Both the position numbers and the translations under genes were made by a program. 12,401 nucleotides of DNA from Psychrobacter sp. (GTDB lineage: Bacteria; Pseudomonadota; Gammaproteobacteria; Pseudomonadales; Moraxellaceae). The stretch spans positions 1 to 12,401 of the forward strand of contig JARIAA010000214.1 of the NCBI GenBank assembly GCA_029264635.1, read 5' to 3'. The notes under the pieces were generated by a model. That model did not search any database, had not been told where the DNA came from, and saw nothing but the letters and a program-made list of their open reading frames with translations. Shown here piece after piece: positions 7,406 through 12,401 of this stretch. Numbering within the stretch: the stretch's first letter is position 1; each line of letters opens with the position of its first letter.

Positions 7406-8080
7406 CTATTGATTGATGACATCTACCCCTTTTGGTGGTGTAAACTTAAACTGACTACCATCAAGCTTAGGATTCATCTTAATGCCTGTAAACTTGATAG
7501 AAGTGGTTTGCCCTAATGTGTCATTAAGCACCATCATAACAGGCTTACCACCACTAAAGCTTACCGACAAGTTTTTAAAGCTAGCATCATCTGATTTAGG
7601 GTACAAGACATAATAGTTTTTGTCATCGTACGGCTGCGTGATCTTAAAGTTCTTATCGATTTTGTTTGGATCTCCTGACAATAGCAGCGCTGGTGTATTG
7701 CCTACTTGCGCATCTACGCCCTGCTTGGTCGCTTGTTCCAAATCTTTATCATAAATCCACATTGAGTTGCCATTGGCCACAATCAATTGCTCTGAAGGTG
7801 ACTTGGTTTCCCAGCGAAAATTGTTTGGACGTTGCACACTCATTGAGCCTTTAAAAGTGCCATTAGTCGCGCCTTTAGTCGTTTGCGTAAAGTTAGCAGT
7901 CATGCTTTTGGTGTTGGTCAACAGCTTGTTTAGACGTTTGGCAGCTGTCAAGTTGTCAGCGGGTGCAGCATTGGCAGAGTGTGTTAGCGCCATCATAGGC
8001 GCAGCTATTCCAAACGTTGTCATTAGGACACCAGCTAAGGCGCCACTCAGCACTTTTTGTTTTACAGTAGATATTGTCAT
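7406..8080 (-). CDS. lolA: outer-membrane lipoprotein carrier protein LolA
   Basis: LolA is the periplasmic chaperone that takes lipoproteins released by LolCDE from the inner membrane and hands them to LolB at the outer membrane. I choose ATG at 8080 (224 aa): GAGAGGA lies just upstream, and a classic signal peptide follows, with a basic start, a hydrophobic stretch at about 11-32 and an ANA cleavage site after residue 38. Starting at 8110 would add ten residues ahead of the signal and lacks a ribosome binding site. The mature part shows the LolA fold signatures MTANFTQ (60-66), GTFKGSMSVQRPNNFRWE (74-91), QLIVANGNSMWIYDKDLEQA (98-117) and a DVINQ end. The gene is monocistronic, with its own terminator. 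The downstream adaptor lipoprotein at 11375 shows the opposite sorting signal. Confidence 0.93.
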   Translation of the reverse strand: MTISTVKQKVLSGALAGVLMTTFGIAAPMMALTHSANAAPADNLTAAKRLNKLLTNTKSMTANFTQTTKGATNGTFKGSMSVQRPNNFRWETKSPSEQLIVANGNSMWIYDKDLEQATKQGVDAQVGNTPALLLSGDPNKIDKNFKITQPYDDKNYYVLYPKSDDASFKNLSVSFSGGKPVMMVLNDTLGQTTSIKFTGIKMNPKLDGSQFKFTPPKGVDVINQ

Positions 8081-8489
8081 GGTTTTCCTCTCATAATAAA
8101 ATAATATCAATCAATGGTCGTAAAAAATAGCTTACTGTATTTTCATCATGTTGTTTTATTACACTATATAATGTGCACTGTGAATTGTGGTGATAAGTTC
8201 ATCATAGAAACGAGCTATATCAATTATACTTATAAAAACTGAGCCGAGTTTTATAACTATCAGTCTTTGAGTACGCATTTATTGAATAATTAACACCAAC
8301 TCTCAACAAAATAATACTTTTAATCAGTAATTACAGTGTGCCAGTTTTTTTATTACGCGCCTAGTCATGATTTGCAATCAATACTACGGCTGCCATACGC
8401 GCTTGTAACTAAAGGCGTTACATAGGTTTAGATCAAACTTTCAATCATTTTAACTTCGTGTCATTGTTGCTTAACAAGCGCTCATAAAT
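8081..8489. other. lolA upstream region
   Basis: No gene is seen in this stretch. A weak lolA promoter candidate on the minus strand is TTATCA (8191-8196), 17-bp spacer, CATTAT (8168-8173), next to TATATA-rich sequence. Two further dyads are visible: AAAACT/AGTTTT around GAGCCG (8235-8252), and TGTAAC/GTTACA separated by 7 nt (8404-8422). None can be tied to a known regulator. Confidence 0.4.
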
Positions 8490-8525
8490 AAAAAAAGCCC
8501 CTACTACCGTGCGGTAATAAGGACT
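8490..8525 (-). terminator. Rho-independent terminator after rpmA
   Basis: On the minus strand a 13-bp stem (8513-8525 with 8496-8508, including three G-U pairs) closes a 4-nt loop and runs into seven T residues (8490-8496). It is strong and correctly placed about 55 nt after the rpmA stop. It ends the rplU-rpmA unit, so obgE, which often follows these genes in proteobacteria, is not part of this operon. Confidence 0.9.
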
Positions 8526-8578
8526 TTTTAGTCATCAAATTATTTTATCGTAAACCATAAAAACATTTGAATGGACAA

Positions 8579-8836
8579 TTATGCGCTTTCAACCATCACA
8601 TAACGACGGTTGAATTTACCTTTGGTCGCAAACTTTACCACACCATCATTTAGGGCAAATAAAGTATGATCACGACCCATACCAACGCCTTCACCTGCGT
8701 GGAATTCTGTACCACGTTGACGAACGATGATGTTACCAGCTGTAATAGCTTGGCCACCAAAGATTTTTACGCCAAGAATTTTTGGGTTTGAATCACGACC
8801 GTTACGAGTCGAACCGGCAGCTTTTTTATGTGCCAT
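8579..8836 (-). CDS. rpmA: 50S ribosomal protein L27
   Basis: L27 is a large-subunit ribosomal protein whose N-terminus reaches the peptidyl transferase centre. The 85-aa protein has the family opening MAHKKAAGSTRNGRDS, then GVKIFGGQAITAGNIIVRQR (22-41) and GEGVGMGRDHTLFAL (48-62), at the usual length. The start is fixed by a strong AAGGAGA at 7 nt. It is the second gene of the rplU-rpmA unit, 92 nt after rplU, with a terminator immediately downstream. Confidence 0.98.
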   Translation of the reverse strand: MAHKKAAGSTRNGRDSNPKILGVKIFGGQAITAGNIIVRQRGTEFHAGEGVGMGRDHTLFALNDGVVKFATKGKFNRRYVMVESA

Positions 8837-8902
8837 GAGAAAATCTCCTTGTTAATGTGACTTATCGCTGATGCGACAACTCTTAAGCATTTCGTGCGCT
8901 AG

Positions 8903-8921
8903 TTTAGCAATAATCGCTAAA
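8903..8921 (-). repeat. stem-loop between rplU and rpmA
   Basis: TTTAGC and GCTAAA form a perfect 6-bp inverted repeat with a 7-nt loop, starting 7 nt after the rplU stop. There is no T-run after it on the minus strand, so it is not a terminator. It may protect the rplU 3' end or tune the L21:L27 ratio. Confidence 0.45.
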
Positions 8922-8928
8922 TGGGTAA

Positions 8929-9240
8929 TTAGGCAGTAATGGCTTTGATTTTTAACAAGGTATACCATTGGCGGTGACCTTGCTCTTTGTGATAATGCTT
9001 ACGACGATTGTGCTTGATGATACGAATTTTGTCCCCACGACCATGCTCAACCACTTCAACTTCTACGCTTGCGCCATCAACGACAGGTTGACCGATTTTG
9101 ACGTTATCGCCGTCAACAACCATCAACACGTCTTCAAATTTGATTGTTTCGCCTTTTTCTGCTTTTAGTAATTCAACTTTAAGCAATTCATCGACGATGA
9201 CACGGTGCTGTTTACCACAAGTTTTGATTACTGCGTACAT
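8929..9240 (-). CDS. rplU: 50S ribosomal protein L21
   Basis: L21 is a 23S rRNA-binding protein of the large subunit. The 103-aa protein is of standard length, with MYAVIKTCGKQHRV at the start and the basic C-terminal signature KIRIIKHNRRKHYHKEQGHR (71-90), followed by QWYTLLKIKAI. The usual MYAVIKTGGKQ has Cys at position 8 here, a mild variation. CGGAG lies about 8 nt before the ATG at 9240. It is the first gene of the rplU-rpmA pair, divergent from ispB, an arrangement common in gammaproteobacteria. Confidence 0.98.
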   Translation of the reverse strand: MYAVIKTCGKQHRVIVDELLKVELLKAEKGETIKFEDVLMVVDGDNVKIGQPVVDGASVEVEVVEHGRGDKIRIIKHNRRKHYHKEQGHRQWYTLLKIKAITA

Positions 9241-9327
9241 TGTCTGACTCCGTTTAACCCGTGTGCCGTGGCTGACATCATACCAACGCTTCGATAACGA
9301 ACACGACAGGGAAAAATTAAAGGCAAG

Positions 9328-9356
9328 ATTTTACGGCTTTTTGACCATAAAAGCAA
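9328..9356 (-). promoter_or_regulatory. sigma70 promoter for rplU-rpmA
   Basis: On the minus strand -35 TTGCTT (9351-9356), a 17-bp spacer and -10 TAAAAT (9328-9333) form a good sigma70 site. Initiation near 9321 would give a leader of about 80 nt. An A/T-rich stretch and a tandem repeat lie just upstream, where UP-element contacts would fall. Confidence 0.65.
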
Positions 9357-9390
9357 GCCATCTATCTCACTGGTTTAGTTTTTAAAAAAC

Positions 9391-9422
9391 TTAAATACTT
9401 ACTCAATTAAATACTTACTCAA
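9391..9422. repeat. two tandem copies of a 16-bp unit
   Basis: TTAAATACTTACTCAA occurs twice head to tail with no mismatch (9391-9406, 9407-9422). It lies about 35 bp upstream of the rplU -35 box and about 95 bp upstream of the candidate ispB -35 box. It is either a recent slippage duplication or a duplicated binding site. Confidence 0.9.
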
Positions 9423-9713
9423 TATAGTGACAGAACTATAAGGCTTGACTGACAGACCTTTATTTAACAAACTGGCTTCTCAGGAAAGCTTGAGAATGAC
9501 ATTCAATCATGCTACTTGACAACTATAGCTACTGCTGCAAAATTAAGTGCGTCTATTATAACTGATACCGTCTAGAACTTACAATGTGCGATTAGCTTTT
9601 ACTTTAATCAGCAATTTGTTACGGTAGCTATGCTACTATAAGCACATTTATTGCCTTACAACAGGCTGCTATCAACCAATTCTTTTTATCATTTATCAAT
9701 ACGACTATTCATT
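9423..9713. other. ispB upstream part of the rplU-ispB divergent region
   Basis: No gene is seen here. It holds the candidate ispB promoter (separate entry) and a small dyad GTAGC-TAT-GCTAC around 9624-9636. The sequence just before the ispB ATG has no recognisable Shine-Dalgarno. Confidence 0.5.
9516..9543 (+). promoter_or_regulatory. candidate ispB promoter
   Basis: A consensus -35 TTGACA (9516-9521) is followed after 16 bp by CAAAAT (9538-9543), a 4-of-6 match to the -10 box. The start would be near 9550, about 160 nt before the ispB ATG. The alternative -10-like TATTAT at 9554 lacks a matching -35. Confidence 0.35.
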
Positions 9714-10739
9714 ATGACAATCCCTTCTTTATCGAACGACTCTATCTCGTCTTTATCCAAGCTAAGTTATGCCGACATTCAAAGTATCGTTGCCGATGAT
9801 TTTGAAATCATGGACAAACAAGTATTTGGCAGTCTCAACTCAAAAGTACAGCTGGTTATGAGTGTCTCGCAGCACGTCATCAATGCAGGCGGTAAACGCA
9901 TGCGCCCGCTAATTACTCTGCTATGTGCGCGTATGCTCAATGATGAGCCATCACGCCAAGCCATGCATTTAGCTGCCATCACAGAGATGCTACATACAGC
10001 AACTTTGGTACATGACGATGTGATTGATGAGTCAGGGCAGCGCCGAGGTAAGCCGACCGCGAATGCAACTTGGGATAATGCGACAGCAGTTTTGGTCGGC
10101 GACTATCTGATAGCGCGTGCATTTAACTTGTTGGTTGGTTTTCAAAGCTTGCCTTTGTTGCAGCTATTCTCAGATGGTACTTGTGATATTGCTGAAGGTG
10201 AAGTGCTACAGCTACAGCATCAGCATAATCCTGCGGCAACAGAAGCAGACTATCTCAGCATTATTGATGGCAAGACGTCACGGCTGTTTATGATGGCGAC
10301 GCAAGGGGCGGCTATTTTACAAGATCAAACTCAATACTTATCGGCTCTGGCTGATTTTGGTCAGCACTTTGGCAACGCGTTTCAAATTATTGATGATGTA
10401 CTGGATTATAGCGGTGATAGCGAGCTGATGGGTAAAAACCTTGGCGATGATCTGGCAGAAGGCAAACCAACGCTGCCCACCATCAAGGCACTTGAGCTAC
10501 TCAAAGACAGCGACAAAGACAACTATGAGCAGCTTCGCATTGCCGTACAGACAGGCAAAACGCCAAATGCGTCGGAACTCATTGATTTAGTACGTCATTC
10601 TGGGTCTCTCGCTTATTGTACTAAGCGGGCTTTGGAAGAGACAAGGCTTGCGCAACAAGCGCTCAGTCATCTGCCTGATAATCGCTACCGTAAAGGATTG
10701 TACCAGTTGACGGAGCTTGCCAGCGCACGTCTGCTTTAA
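9714..10739 (+). CDS. ispB: octaprenyl (polyprenyl) diphosphate synthase
   Basis: IspB is a cytoplasmic trans-prenyltransferase that condenses isopentenyl diphosphate onto farnesyl diphosphate to make the C40 side chain of ubiquinone. The 341-aa protein carries GGKRMRP (59-65), the first Asp-rich motif DDVID (101-105) in LVHDDVIDES, the GKTSRLF segment (186-192) and the second Asp-rich motif DDVLD (227-231) in FQIIDDVLDYSG. The residues before the first motif (HTATLVHDD) are small, as in E. coli IspB, fitting a long-chain product. I use ATG at 9714 rather than the in-frame TTG at 9651; neither has a clear ribosome binding site, but the ATG gives a length nearer the roughly 323-aa E. coli protein. 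It is divergent from rplU. Its product feeds the quinone pool used by the complex I genes in this window. Confidence 0.96.
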   Translation: MTIPSLSNDSISSLSKLSYADIQSIVADDFEIMDKQVFGSLNSKVQLVMSVSQHVINAGGKRMRPLITLLCARMLNDEPSRQAMHLAAITEMLHTATLVHDDVIDESGQRRGKPTANATWDNATAVLVGDYLIARAFNLLVGFQSLPLLQLFSDGTCDIAEGEVLQLQHQHNPAATEADYLSIIDGKTSRLFMMATQGAAILQDQTQYLSALADFGQHFGNAFQIIDDVLDYSGDSELMGKNLGDDLAEGKPTLPTIKALELLKDSDKDNYEQLRIAVQTGKTPNASELIDLVRHSGSLAYCTKRALEETRLAQQALSHLPDNRYRKGLYQLTELASARLL

Positions 10740-11068
10740 CTTTACTGCAATTATTAAGTTAACTTCGCATATTTTGTAATATCATAATAACCCATTAATA
10801 TATGTATTCAAAAGTGATCTGATAAAAACTCGTTACCATTAGATGGTAATTACTTATTGCCAATACGTGAATTTTCGTTCTAACTTGGTTTTTTGTTACT
10901 CTTTGCGTAGCTACTGAGTATAAAAACAAAAATTAACAATTTTTTACCTTGCTGTTTACAGGAAGATAATTTTTGATTTTTTTAGCTTAATGCTTTTATT
11001 CTCGACGTTTTTCTTATAGGTTAAGGATTTTGAAACACTATCCTTGGCTGAAAACAATTTTTCATTGC
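10740..11068. other. ispB downstream region
   Basis: No gene is seen. A 7-bp hairpin TTACCAT/ATGGTAA with a TAG loop (10833-10849), followed by TTACTTATT, is the best but weak candidate ispB terminator. A very AT-rich dyad lies at 10928-10944, and AAGGAT/ATCCTT with an 11-nt loop at 11023-11045. The rest is T-rich and unexplained. Confidence 0.4.
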
Positions 11069-11100
11069 TTGACTATGGGGTATACCCTATAGTTTATAAT
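11069..11100 (+). promoter_or_regulatory. MerR-family-type promoter/operator
   Basis: A -35 TTGACT (11069-11074) and a perfect -10 TATAAT (11095-11100) are separated by 20 bp, too long for normal sigma70 use. A 22-bp dyad fills the gap (11072-11093): left arm ACTATGGGG, centre TATA, right arm CCCTATAGT, with 10 of 11 pairs matching. It begins at the A of the -35 box. A dyad in an over-long spacer is the hallmark of promoters untwisted by MerR-family activators (ZntR, CueR, CadR, SoxR groups). Which regulator and signal are involved cannot be told. The promoter points at the efflux adaptor gene 275 bp downstream. Confidence 0.7.
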
Positions 11101-11190
11101 GGACGATTAAATTTACTTATCAATATTGACTGTTTGTTTATCTTTTAATGCCAAAACCTTGCCTGTCTCTTTTTTATTGAACTCATACTC

Positions 11191-11248
11191 TTATTAAGCT
11201 CAAACGCCTGAAACATGAGATGCTTTAGGGCTTATAAGGTCAGGTTTG
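11191..11248 (+). repeat. two crossing helices in the leader before the efflux gene
   Basis: TTAT(T)AAGC (11191-11199) can pair with GCTTATAA (11230-11237). CAAAC(GC)CTGA (11201-11211) can pair with TCAGGTTTG (11240-11248). The two helices interleave, so they form either a pseudoknot or alternative structures. They lie in RNA that would be made from the promoter at 11069-11100. Structure and function are inference. Confidence 0.35.
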
Positions 11249-11269
11249 GGACGTAGATTTGTATTAGCG

Positions 11270-11283
11270 GTCATTAAAATGAC
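11270..11283. promoter_or_regulatory. 14-bp dyad, possible repressor site
   Basis: GTCATT and AATGAC are perfect 6-bp arms around AA. The site is 24 bp upstream of the -35 box of the proximal promoter. Position and form fit a TetR- or MarR-like site of the kind that often controls RND pumps, but no regulator gene is in the window. Confidence 0.35.
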
Positions 11284-11306
11284 TCAAAATCCGATGCGTC
11301 ATTACA

Positions 11307-11335
11307 TTTACAACATTAAGACCTATTACTATACT
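11307..11335 (+). promoter_or_regulatory. proximal sigma70 promoter of the efflux adaptor gene
   Basis: -35 TTTACA (11307-11312), an exact 17-bp spacer and -10 TATACT (11330-11335) give 10 of 12 consensus matches. Initiation near 11342 would give a leader of about 33 nt, making this the likely main promoter of the adaptor gene. Confidence 0.65.
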
Positions 11336-11374
11336 CTTATTTATATCGTATCTATATTATTGACGAGGACATTG

Positions 11375-12401
11375 ATGAAGCACTCTACTCTTGCGCTTGT
11401 AATAGCATCTGTACTATCTGGAGCTGTACTGGTTGGCTGTGACAAAAACGAGGACGCCGCTGGAGACGCTGCCCAGCAACAGATGCCGCCTGCCGTCGTC
11501 AACGTCCAAACGGTCACCTTTGATACCATTCCTCAAGTACAGACCTTTTCTGGTCGTACCGCCGCCTATGAAACTGCAGATGTGCGCCCACAGGTAAACG
11601 GCATCATAAACGAAGTTATGTTTAATGAAGGCAGCAATGTCGAAAAAGGACAGCCCCTTTATCGTATTAATACCGACAACTATACCTCATCGGTTGCTAG
11701 TGGTGAGGCGGCAGTCGGACAAGCTCAAGCCAATTATCAAACGGCACTGGCAAATAATGCCAACGCTAAAGCTGAGCTGGCTAGTCGTCAGGCATCGCTT
11801 GCACAAGCAGAAAATGACTTTCAACGTCTAAAAGGACTGGTTGAAATTGATGCTATATCTAAACAACAATACGACCAAGCACAAACGCAGGTTCGTACAG
11901 CGCGAGCAGCAGCCGAAAGTGCACAGGCCGCCGTTGGGCAGACGCAAGCGGGTATAGAAAGCGCAAAAGCCAATATCCAAGCAGCTCAAGCCAACTTGAA
12001 CGCCAGTACGCTAGATTTAAACCGTACCATTGTACGCGCGCCGATATCAGGTCGCACTGACCGCTCAAGCGTCACTGCAGGTACGCTGGTAAGCTCCGGT
12101 CAACCCAACCCATTGGTAACAGTTTCGCGCTTAGATCCTATCTATGTCGATATCAGCCAGTCCTCCTCTGATTTACTTAGACTACGCCAGCAACTGGCCG
12201 AAGGCCGCGCGCAGGAGGGGATGAATTCTGTTGAGCTGGTATTAGAAGATGGCTCAGTTTATCCGGTGCGCGGTAAGATTGCGCTGTCAGAGGCGAAGGT
12301 TGATGAGTCGACAGGAGCGGTTACTCTGCGCGCCATATTCCCAAATGAGAATAATATTTTGCTACCTGGCATGTACGTCTCAGCGCGTATTACCCAAAGC
12401 G
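11375..12401 (+). CDS. RND efflux pump periplasmic adaptor lipoprotein, AcrA/MexA type (3' end outside window)
   Basis: This is a membrane-fusion protein that links an inner-membrane RND transporter to a TolC-like outer-membrane channel; 342 codons are visible, and perhaps 40-60 lie beyond the edge. ATG at 11375 has GAGG 6 nt upstream and starts a lipoprotein signal with lipobox LVGC (Cys22). Asp at +2 is the known Lol-avoidance signal, so the protein should stay in the inner membrane. After the linker come the barrel/lipoyl part (about 41-101), an Ala/Gln-rich coiled-coil hairpin (about 103-220) with the tip near ISKQQYDQA (161-169), the second lipoyl half RAPISGRTDRSSVTAG (221-236), and the beta-barrel and MP domain with LDPIYVDISQSSSDLLRLRQ (253-272), STGAVTLRAIFPN (312-324) and LLPGMYVSARI (329-339). 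The transporter gene is expected next. The exact ortholog (AcrA, MexA or AdeA-like) cannot be set from this part. Confidence 0.93.
   Translation, partial: MKHSTLALVIASVLSGAVLVGCDKNEDAAGDAAQQQMPPAVVNVQTVTFDTIPQVQTFSGRTAAYETADVRPQVNGIINEVMFNEGSNVEKGQPLYRINTDNYTSSVASGEAAVGQAQANYQTALANNANAKAELASRQASLAQAENDFQRLKGLVEIDAISKQQYDQAQTQVRTARAAAESAQAAVGQTQAGIESAKANIQAAQANLNASTLDLNRTIVRAPISGRTDRSSVTAGTLVSSGQPNPLVTVSRLDPIYVDISQSSSDLLRLRQQLAEGRAQEGMNSVELVLEDGSVYPVRGKIALSEAKVDESTGAVTLRAIFPNENNILLPGMYVSARITQS

Noticed and set aside
8081..8110. Longer lolA start at 8110
   Set aside because: It adds ten residues before a normal signal peptide and has no ribosome binding site, whereas ATG at 8080 follows GAGAGGA at good spacing.
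9651..9713. Upstream TTG start for ispB
   Set aside because: A non-ATG start without a ribosome binding site that gives an unusually long N-terminus. The ATG at 9714 is preferred, though it also lacks a clear ribosome binding site.
11279..11374. In-frame ATG 32 codons upstream of the efflux adaptor start
   Set aside because: It would bury the lipoprotein signal inside the protein and would lie upstream of the strong proximal promoter. GAGG sits correctly before ATG at 11375.
1..12401. CRISPR array, tRNA/rRNA genes, insertion sequences or defence genes
   Set aside because: I saw no spaced direct-repeat arrays, no tRNA-like cloverleaf or conserved rRNA segments, no transposase frames and no terminal inverted repeats with target duplications. 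The only tandem repeat is the two-copy 16-bp unit.

Overview
The window looks like a chromosomal segment of a gammaproteobacterium of the Moraxellaceae, most likely Psychrobacter or a close relative. This rests on moderate-to-low GC with AT-rich spacers, the fused NuoCD typical of gammaproteobacteria, an octaprenyl-type IspB (ubiquinone-8 lineage) and the general protein style. The genus is inferred from recognition; no search was run.

Positions 1-6522 (minus strand) hold the start of the respiratory complex I operon in the order nuoA, nuoB, nuoCD, nuoE, nuoF, nuoG. nuoG runs off the left edge. All visible Fe-S ligand sets are intact: N2 in NuoB, the 2Fe-2S centre in NuoE, N3 in NuoF, and N1b, N5, N4 and N7 in NuoG. 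The first three spacers are unusually long (156, 114 and 138 nt). The nuoA-nuoB spacer is packed with dyads, including a hairpin that can occlude the nuoB ribosome binding site. nuoE/nuoF overlap by ATGA, and nuoF/nuoG are 10 nt apart.

Positions 6523-7276 are about 750 nt without a convincing gene. They should carry the nuo promoter; one candidate and a 13-bp inverted repeat are listed. lolA (periplasmic lipoprotein carrier) follows on the minus strand with its own intrinsic terminator. Next, also on the minus strand, comes rplU-rpmA (ribosomal proteins L21 and L27) with a clear promoter and a strong intrinsic terminator.

On the plus strand, divergent from rplU, lies ispB, the polyprenyl diphosphate synthase that makes the ubiquinone side chain and so supplies the electron acceptor of complex I. 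A 635-nt regulatory region follows, then the first 342 codons of an AcrA/MexA-type lipoprotein adaptor of an RND efflux pump, cut by the right edge.

The most interesting signal is in that last intergenic region. There is a promoter with a 20-bp spacer filled by a 22-bp near-perfect dyad, the geometry of MerR-family activated promoters. Downstream come two helices that cross each other in the leader, a 14-bp dyad, and a second, near-consensus sigma70 promoter just ahead of the adaptor gene. Most of the remaining content is ordinary housekeeping.
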